64,000 nt of DNA from the NCBI GenBank assembly GCA_016169945.1, contig JADLSH010000201.1, positions 186,001 to 250,000 of the forward strand, read 5' to 3'. Both the position numbers and the translations under genes were made by a program. Positions 40,001 to 46,945 of the stretch are shown here, piece by piece. Position 1 is the stretch's first letter, and every line of letters starts with the position of its first letter. The notes below the pieces were generated by a model. That model had not been told where the DNA came from. It did no database searches and was given only the letters and a program-made list of their open reading frames with translations. Origin of the DNA: Trachythela sp. YZ-2020 (Eukaryota; Cnidaria; Anthozoa; Malacalcyonacea; Clavulariidae).

Positions 40001-43000
40001 GAGCTGCCTACGGCAGCAATTACTTTATTCAACAGATATTATTATATTTTTATTCTGAGTGAAGAACTCCCAAAACAGATTCAAACACTGCATTTAATAA
40101 ATTGTTGAGTTACCCAACTATAATTATAAAAACAAACATTCCACAATAAAAAATAATTGTATGACACTAACTTCAAACTTTTTCGTCAAAGGGACGCTGT
40201 AACAAGGAAACAGCACTTCTGCATGATGGAGTAAGTAACCGCTGTTAAGTATATAAGTACTAAGGAGGAGCTGGTATTACAAATCATGTAGCTATGACCA
40301 AACATGCGTTTTAACGCATGTTGATGATTTGAAATTAGCTGATCTGCAACCAACTCTTTCTTCCTAAAGTCATAAATTTAAGCGGTGTCATTAAATTCTA
40401 TAGTTTCCCGAATTATGGAAACTATCTCAAACTGAAATTATCCTCGGGGCGAGGGTACTAATTCCGCTCGGCTATTTACTACACCGGGGAAAAACCGACA
40501 TCCATGGGAGAAATTGGAGATCTAAAGTTCATCAAGTTTTGCGGGCGTGTCACTGTGTCTCATGGGTGGTCTTCAAAGTATGGCGGATTGTCAGGAGTGG
40601 AATGAGTGGGTTTTTTCGAACATATGAGAAAATAGTTTGAAGAAATTGGCAATAAAGCATATATTTTTTCTCATTTACTTTAAAATATTTTATAAGAAAC
40701 TTTACTAGGCCAACAACAAGGTAATTTTATATTGTTTATGTCTTTGACTCTTTGAAATGTCAGTCTAAGAAATATGATGGTTATACACTGCTTTCCATTT
40801 AATGTCAGTGTAGGCGTAGGTTTTTTAGATTACCCGATTATCTTGAATAGACCAGAATTACTGTTCATTTCAAACCATTCATTTTAGACCAAAGTCAAAA
40901 CGACGTTAATGGCAAAGCGTATCAATTGAAAAGCAGTAAAGTTTTATAAGCATTTCAAAAAGTTTTAGAAAAGGTCTAAGAATGTATATGCTTTGTGGAT
41001 TGAAAATTCTGTAGGAAAAACTGTTAGTTTTTCAAGTCATTATGTAGAAAAAAAACAAAAAACATACGATCAAAAATGTTTCCGTGCATGTAACTTAACT
41101 ATGATGACCACTGATGGCGACAAAAGATACCACAGCGATATATCACGCTGTGGGCTCTGCTAAGTAGCAATACTTCATGTAAACATGCGCATAATTAATC
41201 ATTTTGTTAAAAGACGAAGTACTCTACAATACTTGGATTTTTCTATTTATTTTTTATTCAAGGAAATTAATAACGTTGAAAATATTTATGAACTATAATT
41301 GTTCCGTTTAACAATGCGAGTGGTTGCAACATGCATGTATTTCTAGTTTGTTAGTACTTTTAAGAGGAAATTGCTAAACTGCTAAAGGTAATGCCTGCAT
41401 GTGCTCTAGTTCTATATCAGAAATGTTAAATGTACTTATTATCGCAATTTAAAAGGAACATTAAACATTTTCTGTATATATACTCTACAAAATAATAGAA
41501 TCACTTGCTTTGCTGTTTGAACTGTACTGTACTAGCTGTCTTTATTTAGATTGTGGTCGTACCAGATTCCTCGACCGCGCAGAAAGTACCAGCTATTGAT
41601 GGTCTACTGGAATACCGGCAGGACAAGCAAGAACTTTATGTAAGATCAAACAAAACATGGAATGTGGTGGCACAAAAGAACAAGGTAAGTGGTCATAGAT
41701 GTCAAGAAGGCACTTATTTCAAAAGGAAGTTTATAATATGTAACGAAGTTTAGTTTGGTAGTTATTGCTTACACGCTTTGGTAGTTGTTCTTGCTTATCT
41801 TAATACAAAAGAAAACTTTCCCCCTAGGGTTTAAAAGGTAAGAGCGGGAAGAATAAATGTCTTTTGTTCTGGCTTAGCTTATGTTTAGAGGCTTGTGCTT
41901 ATATGCTTGTGCTTACGTCCACGTTTATGTTGCACACTTTACTACATCCCTTTGTCTTCCCTTATGCTTGTGCCAATCTCACTCGTGTGAACCTGGCTTA
42001 ATAAAAGTCAATTCTGACAGTCGACATGGCTTAATCTTCAGCAATCTTATTGTTTCAAATGCATGTTGATTGCCAATGCACGATAAATAATGGTAATTGA
42101 ACTGAATGGAGTGCAATTTGGTCTGAAATCAAAGTTAAAAGCAACGGTTACCAAAGGTTTTTAATCGTCATCTTCCCTAGGAAGGTTTCTCTGATTCTTC
42201 TCGACTTTTAAAACGCTATTATTTTGGTGTTTCGGGCGAAGAAATTTTATTATCGATGACGAGCTAGGGCCGCGACCATGCCATTTGAGTGATTATTTAC
42301 CAAAGAGCTGCACTCTGATTCAACTTAGGCTTATTACGGTAAAAACGCCTTTTTCGTTGACTTCTATCTCTCAATATTTTTTATGTTCAAAATGCTCGTC
42401 AGCGGTCGTTAATCAATGCTTATTTTATGTTTAATCACCCCACGCGCAGTTAACTGCGTGATTAGTTAACTACCCAACTAACTACGTTTTTTGCAACGCA
42501 GTTAAGTCATGTAATGAACTAATTACAGTTAAGGATTTAACTACGGTAGTTAACGCTAACTGTAGTTAACTTTAACTACATTTTTATACAACCGGCCCCT
42601 GTTTGGTCATCTAGATAAAGTCCTTCTAGTAGGAGTGCATCTAGATACAGCAGTTGTTTACGGCTTGCATGTATCTTGATATAAAATTTTCATTCCTTAA
42701 TTCATCATTTAATTAATAGTTCAATACACACATAATTCAATGCTTAATTCATCAGGAGCGCTCTTCCCTGCTGAACGAATATTAAATGCATGCACTCCGT
42801 TCTTGAAAAAGTTTGGGCCTAACAAATTGGTATTTATGTTAAATGCAGCACTATGCAAAACAAAGAATGCAACGTCAATTATGTAATATCGGTTTTATGT
42901 CAGGTTTGTTATCATGGTTGTGAAATTCATGAATAATTATCATGCGTTCAATCAAATTGCAGAAATTAGGTCACATGTATACCAGTAAACGCAAATAAAT

Positions 43001-45368
43001 GTTAACCCAAATTCTGTAGTTACAAGCACAAGTGCTTTCTACAATTCACAATTTTACAAATCATACCGTCATTCGCTCGGTCAAGCTATGATTAGCTCGA
43101 ACATTACACCACAGAGTAGAGATCATACAGAGGTGGAACGGACCGTCGTAAACACTTGGGAGACTTACGTTTTCGTGTACCCACCTGATTTCAGGCGGCC
43201 GGGCAAAAAATGAGCAACTGCGCATGCTCGGCAAGTTCCCCCATTCCAAGTTCCCAACATTCTCCAAGTTCCCAACATTTTCGGCTCTTTAACGTTTCAC
43301 AATCTTAAGGTCTTTCGCATTTTTACGTACTGCTAAAAGGTAAACTGAAGTTAAAAGCGAGCCGCCATGTGAATCGTGCACTTTAACTGCGCATGCTCGG
43401 AAAGCGTCTGAAGCATAAGTGGATACACCCGTTACATCTCTGTATGATCTCTACTCTGTGATTACACTACACTTATAGATAAACTCTCGGTTCGGGTATA
43501 CTTGGCACGGGAACAAATTTTATCTAGTCAGGCAGATAAAGGTGAAAACACTCACCAATCGAAAGCAATTTCTGTATACTTTTCTGTCATCTTTGAGCGA
43601 TATTTACAAAACGCCATTTTGTTTATGTATTTCGCGGGAAGAAACGAGCCCTCGGTGTATTTGCGCAACATCTTAATTCTCTTTAAATGGACAAACCATG
43701 AACACCACAAGTCTAATCTCTTGTTTGTAGATTATGAAAGAAACCGACAAAAATATTAAATTTAATCTGGGTGAAATAAGAAAACTCGAGAAAGCAGCTT
43801 TGGATAACCAAACAAAAATTGCAAGTTTTTCTTTTCTTATATATTGATCTTATTTTTTAAGAAATTTTGTTAATTTCCGAGTGTTTATATAATATTTTAT
43901 AACTTTTTGCCATCATAGGCGTACGGGTCGAAGTTTTAAAGGGAGGGGGTACTGTGAACTTTTCTCCCAACTGACTCTTGACAATGTTAGACTTTTAATT
44001 CAACCCTACCCCCCCCCCCCCCCCCCCCACTACCCTATATAATACTTCCATTTCCAAATTACACAGAGACTAGATTGCTTTGATTACTTTTTTGTTTTCC
44101 ATTGTTTACTTTCCTTATTTTTGCCTGACTTGGGTTGAAAATTTACCCAACTTGTCAACTTTTCAATTTTTCTCGCGGGTAGATGCTACCCCCCCCCCAC
44201 CCCATTGTGTTTGTTTCTCTAATATATCCATACTCGCGTATCCATACTCGCGTATCCATACTCGCGCGTTATATAATATATATTTCAGGTAGATCTTAAA
44301 TTTATGCAATTTGAAAAAAAGTTGATGAAATTAAGCTCCGTCTGTGAGTATAGCATCAACTAATTTTGGTTTATTAACAATAGAATAGTAGGAATAGACT
44401 AATTGGCTCGAAACACGATTCCTGTTGCAACTTGGCCCATATAATTATAAAGCGTTCAAATGTTGTTTGTAACGCTTGTGTTTTAAAACAACGCGAAATG
44501 GTTTTAAAAGAATATGGTTAAAAAGTTTATATGTCTAAATATTTTTTAGGTATAAGACCTGTATAGTGTTTGTTTAATACAACTGTACAAGTGCAAATTG
44601 ATTTCTTCTTGCTAATTTTACCAATTGATTTCTTCTTGCTACTTTTTACTCTCTGCTATTTCGGTATTATTTATTTAAAAAAACTTAATACTTATGTTTA
44701 AATTACTTTGGAAATTATTAATCTATTTGCTAGCCGGTAAACAATTGTTGTGAGTGTTTTTGTTGTGTTTAATCCTATTAAGACTATAAAAAGCGAACAG
44801 CGTGCTGTTTTCTCGTTCGCAAAACCCGGTAGATTTTATGCCGCCGCATTTTGTATACTCACTGTATATGAGCAGGTATGCGGTGGGTAGCTTGACCAAT
44901 CATGCAGATAGCAAAATAGCTAATATACAGTGGATGACTATATCATAACTCAATTTATCCTTTTTATATTGTATATTTACAGTACCACAATGCAGCAGTT
45001 ACTCACTGCTCGATAACAAAAATCGAAACGTACGGTCCTCCGGCCGTACTGATTCATTGTGTGACGATAAGATTTCAACCCGATGGTACAGATTTGATGG
45101 TGCTGCTGGAACTCAGATGGCTACGACTTGTGTCCAAGGGCAAGTAAATAACCATTGTTCCACTGTTGCTGCCTCGTGGTTGAACGGCGCTCATCCTTCT
45201 GTAAAGGAGGGAAAAGTCACACGCAAGGTCTGCTTCAATTTTCAGAGCTATTCTAGATGTTGTATAGCTCCGAAAAATATTGAAGTGATCAACTGTGGAT
45301 TATTTTATATCTACAAACTGAGTCCTCCACCTCATTGCTATCTTCGATACTGTGGAACTGATGTATGA
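9960..45368 (+). CDS. Secreted FReD-like / D8C domain protein, 11 exons, 570 aa
   Basis: Spliced model with exons 9960-10025, 22738-22885, 23777-23901, 24015-24223, 25177-25366, 26938-27038, 27376-27448, 27740-27964, 41550-41684, 44289-44343 and 44983-45368. Every intron starts GT and ends AG, phases agree at all ten junctions, and the sum is 1713 nt (570 codons plus TGA), which strongly supports the model. Order of parts: signal peptide (1-20), unfamiliar N-terminal segment (23-71), fibrinogen-related module (about 75-246), cysteine-rich block (247-379), short 'LYVRSNKTW' module (380-424), helix (425-442), D8C module (about 470-570). No transmembrane segment follows the signal peptide, so I infer a secreted or matrix protein. 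FReD and D8C modules are known extracellular recognition modules; the ligand is unknown. Introns 1 (12.7 kb) and 8 (13.6 kb) are filled with transposons. The start is set by the signal peptide. No gene symbol can be assigned. Confidence 0.85.
10345..10530. mobile_element. Hairpin repeat (MITE-like) in intron 1
   Basis: GTGCTTTAT...ATAAAGCACGAG, GAGAACACGAG and GTAAAAACACGAG are mirrored by GTGTTTTACACGC, CGAGTGTTCTC and CGAGTGCTTTATC, giving a long imperfect palindrome of about 180 bp. Confidence 0.65.
12005..12740. repeat. AT-rich short-palindrome repeat (TTTCTTAAGAAAAT)
   Basis: Dozens of loosely spaced TTTCTTAAG / AAGAAAAT words on both strands, giving many overlapping hairpins. Open frames here (for example at 11918 and 12186) are low-complexity K/F/L strings and not genes. 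Confidence 0.7.
13512..13613 (+). other. Possible exon inside the 6.9-kb segment
   Basis: TATTTACAG acceptor, ATG at 13543 opening MWSKRVELSKTIQPTTNYTC and a CAAG|GTATGG donor. It has exon-like composition compared with its surroundings. No homology recognised. Confidence 0.35.
15343..15737. mobile_element. PIF/Harbinger-type MITE, 395 bp
   Basis: Termini GGGGCCGATTACATGGAGCA and TGCTCCATGTCATCGGCCCC are inverted repeats, flanked by TTA (15340-15342 and 15738-15740). The inside has further CAACCC.GGGTTGAA and ACTCAGCCCTG palindromic words and two ATTACATGG/CCATGTAATCG pairs. Confidence 0.85.
16285..16374 (+). other. Possible terminal exon inside the 6.9-kb segment
   Basis: After a pyrimidine-rich tract and ACCAG, the frame reads IIEEARRVLGIGGWEGRDEF, then KERLSSMVD and TGA. 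It looks like a genuine coding C-terminus, clearly denser in coding signal than its flanks. I do not recognise the family. It could belong to a transposase of the inverted-repeat element or to a captured or nested gene. Confidence 0.45.
18483..18599. mobile_element. Short MITE with GTACGAGGTTG termini
   Basis: CACAACCTCGTACCCAGGG at the left is mirrored by CCCTGGGTACGAGGTTG at the right, with a third internal copy (GGGTACGAGGTTG). A related palindrome interrupts the left arm of the 6.9-kb segment near 10745. Confidence 0.7.
19030..22440. repeat. Interspersed 1-kb repeat, copy B, split by a foldback element
   Basis: 19030-19572 is similar to 4750-5350, and 22143-22440 to 5375-5800, so together they form one repeat copy. 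The 2.57-kb foldback 19573-22142 lies exactly between the two halves. Confidence 0.75.
19573..22142. mobile_element. 2.57-kb long-inverted-repeat (foldback) element
   Basis: Arms 19573-20325 and 21370-22142 (about 760 bp each) are inverted copies, from CCAGATATCGCAATGCGTG / CATGCATTGCGATAGCTGG at the ends through GCTTTATCTTTCGCTCCAAA, AGGAGTATTTTACAGTCAAT (mirrored) and CAAAGTCCTTTGTCTGCCCA. The unique centre of about 1 kb has no recognisable transposase. Open frames in the arms (for example 19551-19934) are non-coding by appearance. Confidence 0.8.
22738..25366 (+). CDS. Exons 2-5: N-terminal segment and FReD-like module
   Basis: Exon 2 (22738-22885) opens after TTGCAG and encodes an unfamiliar segment containing NGYNPGPCKSK and ending YQWKSAAG. 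Exon 3 (23777-23901) holds NPGYDCSDVLDKLQDAKDGFYWI, the cysteine and GFYWI start typical of fibrinogen-related domains. Exon 4 (24015-24223) holds VWCDMSTDGGGFILIGR, matching the family's CDM..GGG(F/W) core, and HWSSSLGD. Exon 5 (25177-25366) starts after TATAG with a G that completes TGG, giving HWSLRLQSKRPLKN; the nearer TTGCAG acceptor breaks the frame, which decides the exon start. The module is shorter than a classical ~220-aa fibrinogen C-terminal domain and lacks its usual C-terminal half. Confidence 0.8.
24233..24520. mobile_element. MITE at the splice donor of exon 4
   Basis: TATACAGCCAATTCAATTAA at the left is mirrored by TTGAATTAGCTGTATATA at the right, with the repeat running on through GGTTGTC..TT.CAAAAGCGT. 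The left end is 9-10 nt after the exon 4 donor (24224), so it was inserted almost on the splice site. Confidence 0.75.
25589..25870. repeat. Fragment of a 'GTAGCGTAGCCAG' repeat
   Basis: CAGTAGCGTAGCCAG followed by GGGCATGCTCCCCATGAG, a pattern shared with the hAT derivatives (47322, 53471) and with 29270-29430 (GGGGGCATGCTCCCCCCG). Probably hAT-derived. The second terminus was not identified. Confidence 0.45.
25943..26380. mobile_element. PIF/Harbinger-type MITE, 438 bp
   Basis: AGCCCCGGTCAAACGAGGAT and ATCCTCGTTTGACCGGGGCT are perfect inverted termini, flanked by TTA (25940-25942 and 26381-26383). GAGAGTTGATGAGAGTTGG words are repeated inside both ends. Confidence 0.88.
26653..26806. mobile_element. 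Short inverted-repeat element with CCCTAA words
   Basis: GGTAGGCTCTTTATGTAGCCCT is mirrored by AGAGCTACATAAAGAACCAACC, with TTTAAAAG on both outer sides. The centre has AACCCCAACCCCACCCTAAC and AACCCTAACCCT, which resembles interstitial telomere-like sequence but is too short and irregular to be one. Confidence 0.55.
26938..27964 (+). CDS. Exons 6-8: cysteine-rich block of the FReD/D8C protein
   Basis: Exon 6 (26938-27038), exon 7 (27376-27448) and exon 8 (27740-27964) join in phases 0, 2 and 0. They encode CLTKPCPWGFAYLVAG, a QLDHYGAFS turn across the exon 6/7 boundary, FVGCDNQVCCACYGPVGG and EYCAKNCHAINGG. The paired cysteines suggest a disulphide-bonded extracellular module; I do not recognise it as a named domain. 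The block ends ...SAIPVQ before a 13.6-kb intron. Confidence 0.75.
27965..30092. other. Intron 8, first part: no gene recognised
   Basis: AT-rich. A hAT-like fragment with GGGGGCATGCTCCCC lies at about 29180-29440. CTGATTGGCTAC near 28460 and CTATTAGCG/CGCTAATAG words near 28500 and 29130 suggest another decayed inverted-repeat element, too diverged to delimit. Confidence 0.45.
30093..31436 (+). CDS. CR1-type ORF1 with SGNH/GDSL esterase domain, 447 aa
   Basis: ATG at 30093 gives an N-terminal region (1-160) with a hydrophilic heptad-like stretch around 125-150, two related linkers (NESLITPKPSKTK at 179-191 and DESLITPESSKTK at 221-233) and a C-terminal esterase domain. Catalytic-type motifs are visible: IGDSII (Ser248), HAGTNN (Asn298) and a late D370...H380. 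This domain is typical of CR1-clade ORF1 proteins, which bind RNA and may interact with membranes. The last 40 residues turn abruptly Arg/Ser-rich, while the -1 frame remains open here and continues into ORF2, so the annotated C-terminus may be a mutated reading. Confidence 0.88.
   Translation: MESLNHNLCFAWQGDYDSLKNFFSDELKLVGVWEQPGGDKKIFSADDISICWRKNKNLLHISGEKEAEYKKLFCSKIIENIIWPQTSSADVSSQTERVILQSTNVDDIADLQSGQELNRVAIQSLSHSVEHLSEIISQFRKEIDNNQHHKAEKKSRSEINEAFTDPSEAEEFAIQALGNESLITPKPSKTKNVVNGNVSGLLTGPINDPSDVIESTQSLNDESLITPESSKTKRDVKSEGSILLIGDSIIKNIHPRKLSRRKVNKCTFPGKSAEEIISEVKHLKSDSPSHIIVHAGTNNLPVDNPAVCIKKIESLVTNIKEKFPNSTIGLSSITLRRDLDLEEQIAKVNDGLQDFCSKNEFNFIDNRNLDSSCLNGSLLHLNAKGSAYLAANFIKFLRGKTSFAPSIGPKQRRNQDFLNNTARLSFLEDILRMMLSPQRPSSRSRRS
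31517..34361 (+). pseudogene. CR1-type ORF2: APE endonuclease and reverse transcriptase, frameshifted
   Basis: 31517-32857 encodes the endonuclease: CLNINSLSKHIDEL, SINETKIDE, GYGGGVLMYI, TWYRPPGS, LLMGDLNCDV, TSATLIDLIFTN and GISDHSLIF, all catalytic blocks present. RT follows in pieces: LKSSKSTGLDSIPARVLK (32851 frame), PIYKSEDRKKCENYRPISIL (32994 frame), FVDIRKAFDSINHNILL (33206 frame) and LYADDSQIF (33456 frame, catalytic YADD intact), then the thumb to IRC-stop at 34361. Shifts fall near 32850, 33010-33050, 33170-33200 and 33400-33460. The first ATG-like start is absent at 31517; the frame is open back to 31277, inside ORF1. Confidence 0.88.
34590..34790 (+). mobile_element. Possible tRNA-derived SINE
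   Basis: TGGGTCAGTGGAT (34597-34609) resembles a degenerate box A, and GGGTTCGATTCCTGC (34633-34647) is a perfect box B, with about the right spacing. The 3' end is not defined. It begins right after the 3' end of the CR1-type element. Confidence 0.4.
35757..35790 (+). other. tRNA 3'-half-like motif in the left palindrome arm
   Basis: ACCGGTTCGAGTCCGGT forms a perfect T-arm (box B) with a TCGGTA acceptor-like end, but no D-arm or matching 5' acceptor precedes it. The mirror copy is at 36430-36465. It could be the relic of a tRNA-derived SINE captured in the palindrome. Confidence 0.5.
35806..35916. repeat. 12-bp tandem repeat GGGGTTCTGTAG
   Basis: About ten near-perfect head-to-tail copies in the left palindrome arm, followed by a related GGGGTTCCCTT/CGG series to about 36030. 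The right arm has only about three copies, so the array expanded after the palindrome formed, or contracted on one side. Confidence 0.9.
37875..38090. repeat. Perfect 13-bp satellite CAATTGCATCTTG, about 16.6 copies
   Basis: Head-to-tail identical units. Each contains the palindrome TGCAATTGCA. Because 13 is not a multiple of 3 and no frame of the unit has a stop, all six frames are open, which explains the overlapping 'ORFs' of 65-140 codons here. None is a gene. Confidence 0.97.
38405..39408. mobile_element. 1-kb inverted-repeat element with internal spaced repeats
   Basis: ATTCCATC.CATTA, ACAGATGATGTAATATATCC, AAGTAAATATACCAT and CAACCAAATTTGGTTTTCAT at the left recur reversed at the right (39290-39408). 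Inside are repeats of CCACAATGGGCAGATCA (about 46-bp period) on the left and their mirror on the right, and an inner pair TCTATCGAGGAC / GTCCTCGATAGG. The centre (38725-38955) holds eight spaced ACCCCTGAAGAATTCC copies. Confidence 0.82.
38725..38950. repeat. Eight spaced copies of ACCCCTGAAGAATTCC
   Basis: Copies near 38725, 38753, 38783, 38815, 38840, 38867, 38900 and 38933, separated by 12-20 bp of unrelated sequence. Some copies carry substitutions (GAGGAATTTT, GAAGAATTTG). The layout superficially resembles a CRISPR array but it lies inside a eukaryotic inverted-repeat element. Confidence 0.85.
40440..40680. repeat. Partial reversed copy of the 1-kb interspersed repeat
   Basis: GCGAGGGTACTAATTCCGC, CATCAAGTTTTGCGGGCGTG, CATGGGTGGTC and AGGAGTGGAATGAG match, reversed, the 3' end of copy A (5610-5780). 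No other feature is seen in 39410-41549. Confidence 0.7.
41550..44343 (+). CDS. Exons 9-10: 'LYVRSNKTW' module and short helix
   Basis: Exon 9 (41550-41684) encodes 45 residues including VPAIDGLLEYRQDKQELYVR and SNKTWN. The pattern, a small hydrophobic strand then ELYVR and W, resembles the trimerization segment before endostatin in collagens XV/XVIII; that likeness is inference from pattern only. Exon 10 (44289-44343) encodes VDLKFMQFEKKLMKLSS, a charged amphipathic helix that could be a short coiled coil. Both are flanked by good sites (TTTAG acceptor, GTAAGT donor; TTTCAG acceptor, GTGAGT donor). Exon 10 has a degraded second copy at 60162. Confidence 0.75.
42400..42600. repeat. AGTTAAC-rich short inverted repeats
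   Basis: Many GTTAACT / AGTTAAC words on both strands, including CGCAGTTAACTGCG and GGTAGTTAACGCTAACTGTA, in intron 9. Probably a decayed MITE; the termini are not defined. Confidence 0.4.
43110..43460. mobile_element. MITE, 351 bp, with CACAGAGTAGAGATCATACA termini
   Basis: CACAGAGTAGAGATCATACA and its mirror TGTATGATCTCTACTCTGTG bound the element, flanked by ATTACAC (43103-43109 and 43461-43467), a 7-bp target duplication. Two GCGCATGCTCGG words lie inside. No ORF. It is in intron 9. Confidence 0.85.
44007..44250. repeat. Homopolymer C runs and CCATACTCGCGTAT repeat
   Basis: A run of about 23 C at 44008-44030, a shorter C run at 44190, and three copies of ATCCATACTCGCG at 44227-44265. Simple sequence just upstream of exon 10. 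Confidence 0.85.
44983..45368 (+). CDS. Exon 11: D8C (uromodulin-type) domain and stop
   Basis: Begins after TTTACAG and ends at TGA 45366-45368. It encodes a C-terminal D8C-type module: ISTRWYRFDGAAGTQM, then conserved cysteines, WLNGAHPSVKEGKVTRKVC, a CC pair, INCGLFYIYKL and CYLRYCGTDV. The WYRF..GAAG, WLNG.HP and LRYCG signatures are diagnostic for the family first described in uromodulin, GP2 and OIT3. The protein ends directly after the module, without a zona pellucida domain or GPI-type tail, unlike vertebrate uromodulin. Confidence 0.9.
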
Positions 45369-45488
45369 AATCCGAAGTTAACTGAACTACTGAAGTTTCG
45401 AATCCTTTCTTGAAATTAATTGGTTGTTGCATGTAATGTTGAGTTAGTGTTATGCGAGTTGTGTAAGGGGATTAAGGGAAGTAGTTTG

Positions 45489-45494
45489 AATAAA
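45489..45494 (+). terminator. Probable polyadenylation signal of the FReD/D8C gene
   Basis: AATAAA lies 121 nt after the stop codon. The 3' flank to about 45510 is conserved in the degraded copy after 60716, which supports its being transcribed 3' untranslated sequence. Confidence 0.6.
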
Positions 45495-45594
45495 ATATGT
45501 TGCAGACGTTATTGTCGGCTTTATAATTATAGTCTAATTTTTTTACCACCGTAATGACGAATATATATCAATTTCCCCTGGATTATTTGAAAAA

Positions 45595-45812
45595 CTAAAG
45601 CCTAGTTAAATCGCCACAGCCGTTGTCGCAAAAATCGCAACAAACCTATCCCTGCGACTTTATCGTTGAAGTCATAGTTATCGGCACAACTGACGTTTCC
45701 ATTAAACCGCAGTTTCCATTAATTTTCCCCTTCCATAAAGTCGTTGCGACACTTCCGACGCCACTCTTGCGATAATTACGCTTTAATGGAAACCAGGCTT
45801 GTATAGTGTTCG
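45595..45812. repeat. Possible MITE downstream of the FReD/D8C gene
   Basis: AAAGCCTAGTTAAATCGC at the left is a weak mirror of GCGTAATTATCG / TTAATGGAAACCAGGCTT. Several TCGCAACAA / GTTGCGAC words lie inside. No clear target duplication. Confidence 0.4.
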
Positions 45813-46136
45813 GTTGGTCGTAAGTTTGTTACATTTGTAACATACCAACCGTTTATGAACAGCTAGAGTTCTATAAAATATTATCCAATACTGAATATCT
45901 TACACAATGCAAATTTAATGAATAAATGAATAAACAAAAGCCCTATGGTTTCTAGTAGGCCCCAAGCCAAGTTTTTGTTTATCGATTATTTTATTTGTTG
46001 ATGTAATATTTGGGGGGGGGATTAGAAGAAATATAAATAAATAAAATAAATGTATAATCCATACAGGAAGATTTTGCCGCGTGCTTACATGACGTATCAC
46101 ACAAGTTCACGGGCTCGCAGTACGTCTAAAATCAAC

Positions 46137-46208
46137 ATGGCGACAGTGGAAGGGTTGGCAGAATTTATAAACAATCATAAATCGCAATTATTAAGTTGTG
46201 GAATTAAG
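46137..46208 (+). CDS. TTLL12: First coding exon (5' half) of a TTLL12-like gene, interrupted
   Basis: ATG in a good context (ATCAACATGG) opens MATVEGLAEFINNHKSQLLS-C-G-I, which resembles the N-terminus of tubulin-tyrosine-ligase-like protein 12 (an 'LAEF..LH...L..SGV..RYW' pattern in the human protein, from memory). The reading is broken at 46209 by the left LTR of a Gypsy element and resumes after the right LTR at 55769. TTLL12 is a TTL-family member with a degenerate ligase domain; no ligase-domain exons are seen in this window. The interrupted exon would not be translated past the LTR, so this copy looks like a disrupted allele or a pseudogene. Confidence 0.65.
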
Positions 46209-46361
46209 TGTTTTAAGATGTTAACTATTAACTCTTTTATTCAGTAATACCACTAAACTATTTACAAATTGTTTATATACGGCTGAATCTATCTAATTAT
46301 ATATGTATAGAATATTTGAATATATAAGCACTAAAGTATGCATAATTAACAATTTGTCACA
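46209..46361 (-). repeat. 3' LTR of the Gypsy element
   Basis: 153 bp, TG...CA on the plus strand, identical to the copy at 55616-55768 except for one A/G difference near base 60. A base T follows both copies, so the homologous block could be 154 bp. Confidence 0.92.
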
Positions 46362-46374
46362 TCTCCCTATCTTT
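46362..46374 (-). promoter_or_regulatory. Polypurine tract of the Gypsy element
   Basis: Minus-strand AAAGATAGGGAGA abuts the 3' LTR, the position of the plus-strand primer in LTR retroelements. Confidence 0.7.
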
Positions 46375-46555
46375 GAGCGAATACAAAATATTTTTTTCTT
46401 ATTTTTGTTTTTTACTAAACGTCTCTTCTAACTAAGTGTTCTTAAGTTATTTAATGAAATGTTCCCAACCTAAATCCTAATCAGTATTATAATAACCAAC
46501 ATGTTCTTATATTCTTATGTTATATAATATGTTGTAATATTATACTCTTACAAAT

Positions 46556-46803
46556 TTAACATTCTTCAACATATCGTTTTGGTCTCCGTATAACTCGTCC
46601 TCTTAAAGAACGGTTCACCGGACTCTGTACTGGTTCTTCCGGAGTTTCTTGATCAGTCACCCCATCTTCTAATCCCTCTGTTTCTGGAACTGAATTCAAA
46701 TCAGGAACTTCTGAAGGTATAGCTTGGAGATGCTTTCTATTCCTCCGCAACGTTTTTCCATTTGGAGTTTCCACAATGTATGATCTCGGTGTAGATCCAT
46801 ATC
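46556..46803 (-). pseudogene. C-terminal tail of the Gypsy polyprotein
   Basis: Encodes ETPNGKTLRRNRKHLQAIPS and ends RGRVIRRPKRYVEEC plus stop, the usual basic tail after integrase in this group. It is separated from the integrase by a 134-bp retroposed insertion. Confidence 0.8.
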
Positions 46804-46821
46804 AACAACAACAACAACAAT

Positions 46822-46853
<32 letters not shown>

Positions 46854-46937
46854 ATTTTATTAAGCACTATAACAATTACAAGGGAAATATTTACAAAAAG
46901 AAAATTAAATAACAGTATAGTGCAGGCCAACTGTTAA
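46804..46937 (-). mobile_element. Short retroposed fragment with (GTT)n tail, in the Gypsy element
   Basis: Minus strand: about 75 bp of unique sequence ending AATAAAATTT and then a (GTT)n tail (about 50 bp, seen as AAC repeats on the plus strand, 46804-46855). It is flanked by ATCCATATC and ATCATATC, an imperfect target duplication. A 3' microsatellite tail with target duplication is the hallmark of non-LTR retroposition (CR1/L2-type or a SINE using such machinery). Confidence 0.7.
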
Positions 46938-46945
46938 ATCATATC

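Noticed and set aside
43502..43759. 85-codon open frame in intron 9
   Set aside because: No motif, no splice context, and composition like the flanking AT-rich DNA.
46050..46247. 65-codon open frame as one gene across 46209
   Set aside because: Its last residues are LTR sequence; only 46137-46208 is exon-like.
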